Of a stretch of DNA of 64,000 bases, positions 15,862 through 25,008 are shown piece by piece. The notes beneath the pieces were generated by a model, which was not told the origin of the DNA, did no database searches, and was given only the letters and a program-made list of their open reading frames with translations. Position numbers and translations under genes: made by a program. Each line of letters starts with the position of its first letter. The stretch's first letter is position 1. Where the stretch lies: NCBI RefSeq assembly GCF_029894425.1, contig NZ_JARXYJ010000001.1:4278001-4342000 (forward strand). Reading direction: 5' to 3'. This DNA is from Streptomyces sp. SAI-127 (GTDB taxonomy: Bacteria > Actinomycetota > Actinomycetes > Streptomycetales > Streptomycetaceae).

Positions 15862-17490
15862 GTGGACAAGATCGCCGCTCCCGCCCCGGACGCCTGGGAG
15901 GAGCTCGTCACCTCGGCGCTGCTCGGCACCGCACGCCGTACGCCGCCCGGCGTCGCGCCCGGTCCCGAGGCACCGGTGGCGTTGCTTGACGCGGCGGCCG
16001 TGGAGACCGTACGGCGGCGGGCCGGGCTGCGGCCCACGCGCGCGTCCCAGCGGCCGCAGCCGGCGCCCGAGGACACGCGCCCTCCGCTGCCCGCGGCGGC
16101 GGCCCGCAGACTCGCGATGCTGCTCGCCGACCGGCCGGGCACGGGCGGCGGCGGCCGCAGGGGTACGGCGCCGGACCTGATGGAGCTGCTGCCGCAGTGG
16201 CTCGCGACGGCGAACGCCCGCGGTTACGCGGCGCCTCCGCAGGTGCTGCCCGCCCTGCTGGACGCGGCCCGGGGGCGTACGGATCTGCGGCCGGCGGCGC
16301 TGGCGTTCGCGGGTTCGCGTGCCACCTGGCTCGCCCGGCTGAACCCGGACTGGCGGTTCGCCCTGCGAGCGACACCCGGCGGCGGAGCAGCCCTGCCGTC
16401 GCCGCAGGACACCGCGGGCGTCCGACTGCTGTGGGAGGAAGGGCTGTTCGCCGAGCGGGTGGCCCTCCTTTCCGCGATACGCGCCCGGGAGCCCGCCACG
16501 GCACGCGAGTTGCTCGCGACGACCTGGGCGACCGAGCGGGCCGAGGACCGGCTGATGTTCCTCGACTCGTTGCGGACCGGCCTGGAGGCGGACGACGAGC
16601 CGTTCCTTGAGCAGGCACTGGCCGACCGGAGCCGCAACGTACGGGCCACGGCCGCGGAGTTGCTGTCGGCGCTGCCGGGATCGGCGCTGGCGGCGCGGAT
16701 GGCGGTCAGGGCCGGGGCGTGCGTGGCCGTCGACCACACCCAGGACAGGCCGACGGTCGTCGTCGAGGCGCCGCACGAGTGCGACTCGGGCATGGAGCGC
16801 GACGGCGTCGTAGCGAAGGCGCCCTCGGGGCGGGGGGAGCGTTCGTGGTGGTTCGGGCAGTTGGTGGAGGCGGCGCCGCTGGTGGTGTGGCCGGGGCGGC
16901 TCGGTGGGCGGACGCCCGAGGAGATCGTGGCGCTGCCGGTGGCGGACGACTGGCGGAACGAACTGCATGCGGCATGGTGCCGGGCTGCCGTACGGCAGCG
17001 CGACGCCGGGTGGGCTCGGGCGCTGCTCGGGACACCCGCGGCGCCGGAGGCCGGGGGCCCGGGGGCGGTGTCACTGGCGGAGCGGGCCAGGCTGCTGAGC
17101 ACGTTGGACTCCGCCGAACGGGCCGAGTGGGTCGCGGCGTTCATCGCGACCCACGGATTGTCCGAGGCGTTTCAGCTGCTCGGGGTGTGTGAGGTGCCGT
17201 GGGCCGCGCCGCTCGGGCGGGCGGTGGTCGACGCGCTCAACATCGCACGGGACGCGGGGAGTTATCCGTGGAGTTTCAGCGGGGTGATGGGGCTGGCGGA
17301 GCGGTGTCTCGATCCGGCCGAGGCGGGGCGGCTGGAGGGGCTGATGGCGGTGCCGGACGAGGGCGAGGACGCGAGTCCCGGGGCGGGGGGCTACTGGGCG
17401 GAGGCGTTCCAGCGACTGGTGACGACCTTGCGGCTGCGGGCGACGATGGCGGACGAGCTGGAGGCGGCGGAGGAGCGGGGGATGGCGTAG
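15862..17490 (+). CDS. DUF5691 family protein of the MoxR/vWA island
   Basis: 542 residues from GTG at 15862, chosen for GGAAAGGAAC upstream; an overlapping GTG at 15814 is possible. It begins WEELVTSALLGTARRTPPGV, a signature of DUF5691. A helical repeat-like region (LLPQWLATANARGYAAPPQV, then FLEQALADRSRNVRATAAEL) suggests a HEAT-type scaffold. A C-terminal helical domain ends MADELEAAEERGMA. It is always, to my knowledge, near SWIM and MoxR/vWA genes, which suggests one machine. Enzymatic residues are not evident. Confidence 0.83.
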   Translation: MDKIAAPAPDAWEELVTSALLGTARRTPPGVAPGPEAPVALLDAAAVETVRRRAGLRPTRASQRPQPAPEDTRPPLPAAAARRLAMLLADRPGTGGGGRRGTAPDLMELLPQWLATANARGYAAPPQVLPALLDAARGRTDLRPAALAFAGSRATWLARLNPDWRFALRATPGGGAALPSPQDTAGVRLLWEEGLFAERVALLSAIRAREPATARELLATTWATERAEDRLMFLDSLRTGLEADDEPFLEQALADRSRNVRATAAELLSALPGSALAARMAVRAGACVAVDHTQDRPTVVVEAPHECDSGMERDGVVAKAPSGRGERSWWFGQLVEAAPLVVWPGRLGGRTPEEIVALPVADDWRNELHAAWCRAAVRQRDAGWARALLGTPAAPEAGGPGAVSLAERARLLSTLDSAERAEWVAAFIATHGLSEAFQLLGVCEVPWAAPLGRAVVDALNIARDAGSYPWSFSGVMGLAERCLDPAEAGRLEGLMAVPDEGEDASPGAGGYWAEAFQRLVTTLRLRATMADELEAAEERGMA

Positions 17491-17562
17491 CTCGTGTGCG
17501 GGGGCGGGTTGTCGCCCACCCGCACCGGCGGTCAGCGAGCAGCAGACAGCGGCCGAGACCTA

Positions 17563-17630
17563 CCTAGGGGCGCGGGGCTGTGACATCAGCGGCTCCGCCG
17601 CGGGGCGCGACCAGCCACAACACACCCGCA
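17563..17630. repeat. Interspersed Streptomyces intergenic element
   Basis: The string ctaggggcgcggggctgtg, then gcggctccgccgcgg and cgcgaccagccacaac is a short element I recall as common between genes in many Streptomyces. It contains gcggctccgccgc, able to form a small hairpin. It lies between convergent genes and may help termination. Confidence 0.55.
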
Positions 17631-17689
17631 CCCGCCAACGCACCTCGACCCACTCGACCCACTCGACCCGCTGAGGCCGAGCGCAGCGG

Positions 17690-18106
17690 CTACGCCCCCG
17701 CAGGCTGCCGGACGTTCTCCCGGACCCAGTCCACGATCGAGCGAGTCGTCGCCCCCGGCGTGAAGATCTCGGCGACGCCCTTCTCCTTCAACAAGGGGAT
17801 GTCAGCCTCCGGGATGATCCCGCCGCCGAACACCAGGATGTCCTCGGCCTCCCGCTCCTTGAGCAGGTCGATCACCGCGGCGAACAACGTGTTGTGGGCC
17901 CCGGAGAGGATGGAGAGACCGATCGCGTCGGCGTCCTCCTGGATCGCGGTGTCGACGATCTGCTCGGGGGTCTGGTGGAGGCCGGTGTAGATGACCTCCA
18001 TGCCCGCGTCGCGCAGCGCCCTCGCGATCACCTTGGCTCCGCGATCGTGACCGTCGAGCCCCGGCTTGGCCACCACCACGCGGATCGGACCGGCTGTCAC
18101 ACCCAT
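17690..18106 (-). CDS. icmB: Isobutyryl-CoA mutase small (cobalamin-binding) subunit
   Basis: 138 residues from ATG at 18106 with GGAGGCAGTG upstream. It carries the B12-binding motif DGHDRG (DxHxxG, His as cobalt ligand) in [19 protein letters not shown], plus the SxL segment LSILSGAH and the GGGIIP loop. It matches the stand-alone IcmB of Streptomyces, which pairs with IcmA to interconvert isobutyryl-CoA and butyryl-CoA and feeds polyketide precursors. No icmA is in this window. The other possibility is a generic methylmalonyl-CoA mutase C-terminal subunit. Confidence 0.88.
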   Translation of the reverse strand: MGVTAGPIRVVVAKPGLDGHDRGAKVIARALRDAGMEVIYTGLHQTPEQIVDTAIQEDADAIGLSILSGAHNTLFAAVIDLLKEREAEDILVFGGGIIPEADIPLLKEKGVAEIFTPGATTRSIVDWVRENVRQPAGA

Positions 18107-18644
18107 CACTGCCTCCATGAAGCGACTGCGTCCATTCCTACGCCCATTCCTACCGACTAGTACCGCACGGACCGGAATGTGAACGAACGTTATCGCCACC
18201 TTCACGCACCACGCAGTTTCACGGCGGACGCCGAGGGGGAAATCACACGTGGGACACGTTCGGGAGCCGCAACGAGGTCGCCGCACCGCCGCGCCGCAGG
18301 CCGCGCGCCACGGTGGTGCGGCGCGCCGGCGACGGCACGAAGGGCACGTAGGACAGGTAAGGCACGACAGCGGGGAGCCTCGTCGCCACACCGACGGGGC
18401 TCGTCACGTCACCGGCGCAGCACCAGCACCACTCACATCAGTGGCATCACCAGCACTACCGGTTCCATCCGTTCCACCCGTTCCGTCGGCTTGGCCAGCA
18501 GCCGCAGCCGCCCCGGAACTCCGCGCCGCCGCACCCACATCCCGCGCCCCTCTCGCGCCGCGCCGACGACGACCTCCGCCGCGACTTCCCATGAGCGCAC
18601 ACGGGGGACGGAGCTGTCCTCCGTGTGCCGACAGGAGGTCGGCC
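18107..18644. other. Intergenic region between icmB and lipase-like gene
   Basis: 538 bp with divergent genes at its ends. No credible gene: open frames here have Pro/Arg/Ala-rich shadow composition. It includes gaacgaacgtta near 18182, which only approximates a LexA box. The region right of 18600 carries the ribosome-binding site acaggaggtc for the hydrolase. Confidence 0.55.
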
Positions 18645-19514
18645 ATGAAGGTCACCAAGGCGGCGCTGCCGTTTCTCCCACTCTGTCAGCGTCTGCTTCC
18701 CGGCAGGCTGGCGGGACTCTCCCTGGCCCTTCTGAAGGCGACCGCGCTCGAGCTGGCGATCCTTGCGGGGCATCTCCTCCTCTATCCCTCCGGCATCACC
18801 CAGGAGCGCCGCTCCCCCCTTCCCGCGCTCCCCTCGCCCGAGAACGGCGCAGCACAGCTGCCGACGGAGGCGAAGCCCCCGGTCGTGCTGCTGCACGGCT
18901 TCATCGACAACCGCTCGGTCTTCGTGCTCCTGCGCCGCAGCCTCGCCCAGCACGGCAGGCAGCAGATCGAGTCGCTCAACTACTCCCCCCTGACCTGCGA
19001 CATCCGTGCCGCGGCGGAGCTGCTCGGCCGGCACATAGAGGGGATCTGCGAGCGCACGGGCAGCGAGCGGGTCGACATCGTGGGGCACAGCCTCGGCGGC
19101 CTGATCGCCCGGTACTACGTGCAGCGCCTCGGCGGCGACACCCGGGTCCGCACGCTGGTGACGCTCGGCACCCCGCACTCCGGCACCCGTGTGGTGCCGC
19201 TCGCGAACGCGCACCCGATCGTGCGTCAGATGCGCCCCGGCTCGGATCTGCTCGAGGAGCTCACCCGGCCGGCCCCGGGCTGCCGTACGCACTTCGTCAG
19301 TTTCTGGAGCGACCTCGACCACCTGATGGACCCGCTGGAGACCGCCTGCATCGACCATGCGGACCTGATGGCGCAGAACGTCCGGGTGAGCGGGATCGGA
19401 CATCTCGCCCTGCCCGTGCACCCCGCCGTCGCGAGCGGCATACGGCAGGTGCTCGACACCGCGCGGGCCGGGGAGGAGACGGCCGGCCGGGCCGGGGGAC
19501 TGACTGTGGCGTAA
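18645..19514 (+). CDS. Alpha/beta hydrolase, lipase-like
   Basis: 289 residues from ATG at 18645 (ACAGGAGGTCGGCC upstream). An N-terminal hydrophobic helix (LAGLSLALLKATALELAILA) may be a membrane anchor or signal. The lipase fold is marked by VVLLHGFIDNRSVF, and the nucleophile elbow GHSLGG in IVGHSLGGLIARYYV. The Asp and His are likely in FWSDLDHLMDP and GIGHLALPVHP. It resembles secreted triacylglycerol lipases or esterases of actinomycetes; substrate unknown. It is monocistronic and followed by the M23 peptidase gene. Confidence 0.85.
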   Translation: MKVTKAALPFLPLCQRLLPGRLAGLSLALLKATALELAILAGHLLLYPSGITQERRSPLPALPSPENGAAQLPTEAKPPVVLLHGFIDNRSVFVLLRRSLAQHGRQQIESLNYSPLTCDIRAAAELLGRHIEGICERTGSERVDIVGHSLGGLIARYYVQRLGGDTRVRTLVTLGTPHSGTRVVPLANAHPIVRQMRPGSDLLEELTRPAPGCRTHFVSFWSDLDHLMDPLETACIDHADLMAQNVRVSGIGHLALPVHPAVASGIRQVLDTARAGEETAGRAGGLTVA

Positions 19515-19678
19515 CGGTCGTATCGACCACTGGACACAGGCCGCCAACAGCTCCTCGACAGCCGTCGGACCGCGAACCGACATCGAACAACCATCGAACA
19601 CAGAGCCAAAGTCACGCCCACAGTCCCCCGAATCACGGTCGAATGCCCGTTTCCTGCGCGACCGAAACCAGTTGAAGA

Positions 19679-19708
19679 TTGTCGCGCCCGCATACCGCCG
19701 GGTACAGT
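19679..19708 (+). promoter_or_regulatory. Candidate promoter for the M23 peptidase gene
   Basis: TTGTCG (19679-19684), 18 bp, TACAGT (19703-19708). Initiation near 19715 would leave a leader of about 42 bases before GTG at 19757. Confidence 0.4.
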
Positions 19709-19756
19709 CGCCGCACTGCTCTGGCAGCCCCTGTTGTCGAGGCGAAAGAGAAGTTG

Positions 19757-21337
19757 GTGAACGACCGTCACCCGTCGGGGACCATGACCACCCCGACTCC
19801 GGCTTCCGACGCCGACTCGTCGCACTACGCGTCGTACGGCACCCAGGAAGCCCAGTACGGCGACTTCACCACGTACGGCGCCTATGACGCCACTGGTTTC
19901 GACGCCACAGGCACCACTGGCACCGCCGACGCGCACGCCACCGGCACCTTCGAGACGGACCCGCTCTTCGGCAACATGCCGGGCGACGGCACCGGTTCGT
20001 ACGACGCCTCGACGTGGGCCACGGGCGGTCATCAGACCCTGAACTACGACATGTACGCGGCCCAGCACCACGCCGCCTACGACACCGGCGCGTACGACGC
20101 CACGCAGTGGGGCGGCGCAGAGCACCAGCTGCTCTCCGTGGTCCCTCCGCAGTCGGGCAGCACCGACCACAGCGGCCAGTGGGACGCGAGCACCTGGAGC
20201 CAGCCGGACCACTCCGCCGGCCCGGCCGACCAGACCCAGCAATGGGAATGGGGCACGCAGTCCTTCGACACCGGTACGTACGACGCCACGCAGTGGAACT
20301 CCGACGGCACGGCGGCCGACCCGCAGGCGACGGCCACCTTCGAGCAGGTCGGGTACGGCGAGACCCCCACTTACGACGAGAACCACGCATACGACGAGAA
20401 CCACGCGTACGACGAGGCGAATCCGCACGGCGACGCCTACGCCGAACACGCCCCGCACGACAGCGAGTCGACCGCCACCACGGCCACCGGCGAGATGCCC
20501 GCCGTCCACGAGGCCGACGCCCCGCTCCTCGACGACCAGGAAGAGGCCGGTCCGGCGCCGATCCCCGCCCAGGGCTCCCGCGTGGCCGCGCGCAACGCCA
20601 ACCGCTCCCGCCGCCGTATGCCCGCCAAGCGCTCCGCGCTGCTGACGATCGCCGTCCCCTCGGCGTGCGTCATGGGTGTCGCCGGGATCGCCGCCGCCTC
20701 GGTCGGCACGCTGACCGGCGACGGCCAGGAGACCTCGACGACCCTGGCGGACCCGACCGCCGTCAAGCCGGCCGTCGCGAACAACAAGCTGGACACCCAG
20801 CTCGAGAGCCTCTCGGCCGGTGCCGACGACTTCGCCGACCGGGCCAGCCGCACGCAGGAACGCATCGACCTCAAGGCCCAGCAGGTGGCCGAGAAGAGGA
20901 AGGCGGCGGAGGAGGCGGCCCGCAAGGAGCGGCTGCGCCCGAAGTTCGCGCTTCCGGTCGCACAGCGGGGCCTCAGCGCCTACTTCGGCCAGGCCGGCAT
21001 CAACTGGATGTCCGTCCACACCGGCATCGACTTCCCGGTGTCGTACGGCACGACGGTGATGGCCGCGACCGACGGCACCGTCCGGACGCAGTGGAACAGC
21101 GCGTACGGCAACATGATGGTCGTGACGGCGAAGGACGGCACCGAGACGTGGTACTGCCACCTCTCCAGCTACCGCGTCGCCTCCGGTACGACGGTCAAGG
21201 CCGGCGACCCGATCGCGTACTCCGGCAACTCCGGCAACTCGACCGGCCCCCACCTGCACTTCGAGGTGCACCCGGCGGGCGGTTCGGCCATAGACCCGCT
21301 GCCGTGGCTGCGCAGCCACGGGCTGGACCCGACGTAG
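19757..21337 (+). CDS. M23 family metallopeptidase with large disordered N-terminal region
   Basis: 526 residues from GTG at 19757, with GAAAGAGAAG ahead. Residues 1-270 are Tyr/Asp/Thr/Ala-rich, with repeats such as TGAYDATQW and YDENHAYDENHAYDE. A basic patch (NRSRRRMPAKR) precedes a membrane segment (LLTIAVPSACVMGVAGIAAA), then a coiled linker and a LytM domain. Zinc ligands are seen in HTGIDFP (HxxxD) and HLHFEV (HxH). It is probably a type II membrane endopeptidase that cuts peptidoglycan cross-links, with a long intracellular tail of unknown role. It converges on pcrA with 23 bp between stops. Confidence 0.9.
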   Translation: MNDRHPSGTMTTPTPASDADSSHYASYGTQEAQYGDFTTYGAYDATGFDATGTTGTADAHATGTFETDPLFGNMPGDGTGSYDASTWATGGHQTLNYDMYAAQHHAAYDTGAYDATQWGGAEHQLLSVVPPQSGSTDHSGQWDASTWSQPDHSAGPADQTQQWEWGTQSFDTGTYDATQWNSDGTAADPQATATFEQVGYGETPTYDENHAYDENHAYDEANPHGDAYAEHAPHDSESTATTATGEMPAVHEADAPLLDDQEEAGPAPIPAQGSRVAARNANRSRRRMPAKRSALLTIAVPSACVMGVAGIAAASVGTLTGDGQETSTTLADPTAVKPAVANNKLDTQLESLSAGADDFADRASRTQERIDLKAQQVAEKRKAAEEAARKERLRPKFALPVAQRGLSAYFGQAGINWMSVHTGIDFPVSYGTTVMAATDGTVRTQWNSAYGNMMVVTAKDGTETWYCHLSSYRVASGTTVKAGDPIAYSGNSGNSTGPHLHFEVHPAGGSAIDPLPWLRSHGLDPT

Positions 21338-21360
21338 AACCTCGGGCCCAGCCCCCGCGG

Positions 21361-23865
21361 TTACAGCTTCTCGACCGGCGCGTACCTCAGCAGCAGCCGC
21401 TTCGGCTTCGCTTCCCCGAAGTCGATCGTCGCCTCGGCGTTCGCCCCCGTGCCCTTCACCCCGACCACCGTGCCGAGCCCGAACTGGTCGTGGGTGACAC
21501 GGTCGCCGACGGCCAGTGACACCACCGGCTTCTCCGAGGTCCTGCGCGTCGCGAAGCCGGACGCGCCCGAAGCCGAGGAGCGGGAACGGGAGGACGACAG
21601 CGAGGCGGCGACACCTGAGACCGGTCCCGCGGGAGCGGCTGTCGGACCCGTGCGCTTCCAGTCCACGTGCTGCGCCGGGATTTCCTCCAGGAAGCGGGAG
21701 GGCGGGTTGTACGACGGCTGCCCCCACGCGCTGCGCAGGGCGGACCGGGTCAGATACAGCCGCTCACGCGCACGCGTGATGCCGACGTAGGCCAGCCGCC
21801 GCTCCTCCTCCAGTTCCTTGGTCTGGCCGAGAGCGCGCATGTGCGGGAAGACGCCGTCCTCCATGCCGGTGAGGAAGACGACCGGGAACTCCAGGCCCTT
21901 GGCGGTGTGCAGGGTCATCAGGGTGATGACGCCGGAGCCGTCCTCGTCCTCGTCGGGGATCTGGTCGGAGTCGGCGACCAGGGCGACCCGCTCGAGGAAC
22001 GCCGCGAGCCCGACCGGGGCCGGCGCCTCGCCTTCCGCGGGCTCCCCGGCCGCACCGGACTCCTGCTCGAACTCCAGGGCCACGGCGGCGAGTTCCTGGA
22101 GGTTCTCGATGCGGGTCTCGTCCTGGGGGTCGGTGGAGGCCTGCAACTCGGCGAGATAACCGGTGCGTTCGAGGACCGCCTCCAGGACGGTCGCGGGGCC
22201 CGCGCCGGACTCGACGATGGTCCGGAGCTCCTCCATCAGCACGTTGAACCGCTTCACGGCGTTGGTGGAGCGCGCGGCCATGCCGTACGCCTCGTCGACG
22301 CGCTTGAGGGCCTGCGGGAAGCTGATCTTCTCGCGCTGGGAGAGGGCGTCGATCATCGCCTCGGCACGGTCGCCGATGCCGCGCTTGGGGACGTTGAGGA
22401 TCCGGCGCAGCGGCACGGAGTCCTCCGGGTTGGCGAGGACGCGCAGGTAGGCCAGGACGTCCCGGACCTCCTTGCGCTCGTAGAAGCGGACGCCGCCGAC
22501 GACCTTGTAGGGCAGGCCGACGCGGATGAAGACCTCTTCGAAGACGCGGGACTGGGCGTTCGTACGGTAGAAGACGGCCACGTCGCCGGCCTTCGCGTCG
22601 CCCGCGTCGGTGAGACGGTCTATCTCGTCGGCGACGAACTGCGCCTCGTCGTGCTCGGTGTCGGCGACATAGCCGGTGATGCGCGCGCCCGCGCCCGCGT
22701 TGGTCCACAGGTTCTTGGGGCGGCGGGACTCGTTGCGCTCGATGACGGCGTTGGCGGCGGTGAGGATCGTCTGCGTGGAGCGGTAGTTCTGCTCCAGGAG
22801 GATCGTCGTCGCGTCCGGGTAGTCCTCCTCGAACTGGAGGATGTTGCGGATCGTCGCGCCGCGGAAGGCGTAGATCGACTGGTCGGCGTCGCCCACGACG
22901 CAGAGCTCGGCGGGCGGCAGGTCGTACTCGCCCGGCGGTACGTCGACGGGGTGCTCGCCGGTACCGACCAGCTCGCGCACGAGCGCGTACTGCGCGTGGT
23001 TGGTGTCCTGGTACTCGTCGACGAGGACGTGCCGGAAGCGGCGGCGGTAGTGCTCGGCGACATCGGGGAACGCCCGGAGGAGGTTGACCGTGGTCATGAT
23101 CAGGTCGTCGAAGTCGAGGGCGTTCGCCTCGCGCAGCCGCGACTGGTACATGGCGTAGGCCTGGGCGAGGGTCTTCTCGAAGCCGTCGGCGGCCTGGGCG
23201 GCGAAGTCCTCCTCGTCGATCAGCTCGTTCTTCAGGTTGCTGATCTTGGCGCTGAAGGACTTCGGCGGGAACCGCTTGGGGTCGAGGTCCAGGTCGCGGC
23301 AGACCAGGGCCATCAGCCGCTTGGAGTCGGCGGCGTCGTAGATCGAGAAGGAGGAGGTGAACCCGAGCTTCTTCGACTCCCTCCGCAGGATCCGCACGCA
23401 CGCGCTGTGGAAGGTCATCACCCACATCGCGTTCGCGCGCGGCCCGACGAGGTGCTCGACGCGCTCCTTCATCTCGCCCGCGGCCTTGTTGGTGAAGGTG
23501 ATCGCGAGGATCTGGCCCGGGTGGACGTTGCGCTCGCCGAGGAGATGGGCGATGCGGTGGGTGAGTACCCGGGTCTTGCCGGAGCCGGCGCCGGCCACGA
23601 TGAGCAGCGGGGTGCCGGAGTGCACCACGGCCGCGCGCTGGTTCTCGTTCAGCCCGTCCAGGAGCGCGGCCGGGTCCACCACCGGGCGGGGGGCGCCGTC
23701 GCGGTAGTACGCGTCCCGGTCCGGGGGCACGTCGAACTTCCCACCGAACAGATCGTCCGGAACGGGTTCCGGCACGTGCTCGTCCTCGGGCGGCGGCGGT
23801 TCTTCCCCATGGGCCCGAGGGGCTTGGAGGTCCGCCAGGAAGCTGTCGTCAAAGAGGCTGCTCAT
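21361..23865 (-). CDS. pcrA: UvrD/PcrA-type 3'-5' DNA helicase
   Basis: 834 residues. Superfamily 1A helicase motifs are present: Q motif LNENQRAAV, motif I AGAGSGKT (residues 91-98), motif II DEYQDTN, motif III GDADQSIYAFRGA, motif IV region LEQNYRST, and motif V/VI LMTLHTAKGLEFPVVFLTG and YVGITRARERLYL. The C-terminal tail ends in the RNA-polymerase/repair-binding-like module (VGDRVTHDQFGLGTVVGVKG). It unwinds DNA in nucleotide excision and mismatch-like repair. A PafBC-type promoter lies just upstream, and the predicted transcript begins within a few bases of ATG. Confidence 0.95.
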   Translation of the reverse strand: MSSLFDDSFLADLQAPRAHGEEPPPPEDEHVPEPVPDDLFGGKFDVPPDRDAYYRDGAPRPVVDPAALLDGLNENQRAAVVHSGTPLLIVAGAGSGKTRVLTHRIAHLLGERNVHPGQILAITFTNKAAGEMKERVEHLVGPRANAMWVMTFHSACVRILRRESKKLGFTSSFSIYDAADSKRLMALVCRDLDLDPKRFPPKSFSAKISNLKNELIDEEDFAAQAADGFEKTLAQAYAMYQSRLREANALDFDDLIMTTVNLLRAFPDVAEHYRRRFRHVLVDEYQDTNHAQYALVRELVGTGEHPVDVPPGEYDLPPAELCVVGDADQSIYAFRGATIRNILQFEEDYPDATTILLEQNYRSTQTILTAANAVIERNESRRPKNLWTNAGAGARITGYVADTEHDEAQFVADEIDRLTDAGDAKAGDVAVFYRTNAQSRVFEEVFIRVGLPYKVVGGVRFYERKEVRDVLAYLRVLANPEDSVPLRRILNVPKRGIGDRAEAMIDALSQREKISFPQALKRVDEAYGMAARSTNAVKRFNVLMEELRTIVESGAGPATVLEAVLERTGYLAELQASTDPQDETRIENLQELAAVALEFEQESGAAGEPAEGEAPAPVGLAAFLERVALVADSDQIPDEDEDGSGVITLMTLHTAKGLEFPVVFLTGMEDGVFPHMRALGQTKELEEERRLAYVGITRARERLYLTRSALRSAWGQPSYNPPSRFLEEIPAQHVDWKRTGPTAAPAGPVSGVAASLSSSRSRSSASGASGFATRRTSEKPVVSLAVGDRVTHDQFGLGTVVGVKGTGANAEATIDFGEAKPKRLLLRYAPVEKL

Positions 23866-23874
23866 CGCTCTCCG

Positions 23875-23897
23875 AGTCTAGGGTGCCCCACTGACAC
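23875..23897 (-). promoter_or_regulatory. RecA-NDp/PafBC-like promoter for pcrA
   Basis: On the minus strand GTGTCAGTG (23897-23889), eight bases, TAGACT (23880-23875). It matches TTGTCRGTG-N8-TANNNT except for the first base. Initiation about 7 bases on falls near 23868, just before the ATG at 23865. Confidence 0.6.
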
Positions 23898-23928
23898 ACC
23901 GCCGCCGCCCCGAGAACATCCACTCGGA

Positions 23929-25008
23929 TCAGAAGCCGATGATCTTCCAGACCTGGCCGCCCGGCGTCTTCCTGCCCTCCAGAACCGTCCCGTCACGGTC
24001 CGCGATCGACCAGGCCGAGACGTAGACCTTGCCGTCGTACGAGTCGACGGCGACGCCCGCCGGGAACGGCACCTTCACGTTCGTGCGCTTGCCGTGCGAG
24101 ACCTTGGTCACGACGCCGGCGAAGAGCTGGCTGACGTACATCCCGCCGTCGTCGCTGAAGGCGAGGCCCGTGATCGAGCCGAAGCCGGACTTCCAGCCGA
24201 GGATCTTGCCGGTCCAGGGGTCGACGCGCCACACGCGCGCGGTGGGCTTCGCCGCCTCGCCGTTCAGTTCGCCGACGTAGAGCTTGCCGTCGGGGCCGAG
24301 CGCCAGGGACGTCGGGACGGACTGGTTCCCGTCGTGGTCCGGGAAGACCGTGAAGGGCCGCGCCTTGCCGTGCGGCGAGACGACGACCAGGTCGTTCCCG
24401 GCCGCGTCCGCGACGATCCGGCGGCCGTCGGGGAGGGCGAGGACGGCGTACGGATTGGACTCCACCGACGCCTTGTGCGGGTTGTACTTCAGTTCCACGG
24501 CGGTGATGTCCGCGGCGATCCGCGCCGTGCCGTGGCCGACGCGCAGCAGCTTGCCGAGCGCGTTCCACGGCGGCTTCGTCGGCACCCCGGCCTCCGGCGG
24601 GGCGTAGGTCTCGACGCCCCAGACCTCGCCGTGGAGCGCGGAGACGCCGTCCACGCCGGTCGCGAAGCCGCCGTCGGGGGCGGCGCCCGAGGGAAGCCCC
24701 TGCACCACCCGGCGGTGCTTCCACGCGCCCCCGTCCCAGTAGATCTTGGTGACGGCGGAGCTGAGTCCGACGCAGGTCGGCCCCTCGGGGCCCTCGCCGA
24801 CGCACTTCCTGCCGCCCCGGCCCGCCTCGGCGACGTACAGATGCCCGTCGTCGTAGGAGAGCTGGCGCGGGTTGTCGAGGCCCTTGGCGATCACGCGGAT
24901 CACCGGCTTGCCTCCGCCGTGCCCCGCTGTCGCTGTCGCGGGCGCGATTCCCGCGGCGGCGGCGAGCGCGACCGACGTGGCGACGACGAGTCCTGTGCGC
25001 ATCCTCAT
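23929..25008 (-). CDS. ScyD/ScyE family secreted beta-propeller protein
   Basis: 359 residues from ATG at 25008 with GGAGGGGTACGGCC upstream. Signal peptide: MRMRTGLVVATSVALAAAAG then ATATAGH. The mature part has NHL/propeller-like repeats: GLDNPRQLSYDDGHLYVAEA, SLALGPDGKLYVGELNG and LAFSDDGGMYVSQLFAG. ScyD/ScyE relatives were named from cyanobacterial scytonemin clusters, but most members, including actinobacterial ones, have no known function. A Cys pair (CVGEGPEGPTCVG) may form a disulphide. It is divergent from the riboswitch-led NlpC/P60 gene. Confidence 0.82.
   Translation of the reverse strand: MRMRTGLVVATSVALAAAAGIAPATATAGHGGGKPVIRVIAKGLDNPRQLSYDDGHLYVAEAGRGGRKCVGEGPEGPTCVGLSSAVTKIYWDGGAWKHRRVVQGLPSGAAPDGGFATGVDGVSALHGEVWGVETYAPPEAGVPTKPPWNALGKLLRVGHGTARIAADITAVELKYNPHKASVESNPYAVLALPDGRRIVADAAGNDLVVVSPHGKARPFTVFPDHDGNQSVPTSLALGPDGKLYVGELNGEAAKPTARVWRVDPWTGKILGWKSGFGSITGLAFSDDGGMYVSQLFAGVVTKVSHGKRTNVKVPFPAGVAVDSYDGKVYVSAWSIADRDGTVLEGRKTPGGQVWKIIGF

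Noticed and set aside
18180..18192. LexA-box-like gaacgaacgtta upstream of icmB
   Set aside because: One base off the GAAC-N4-GTTC core and not near a repair gene; chance is likely.
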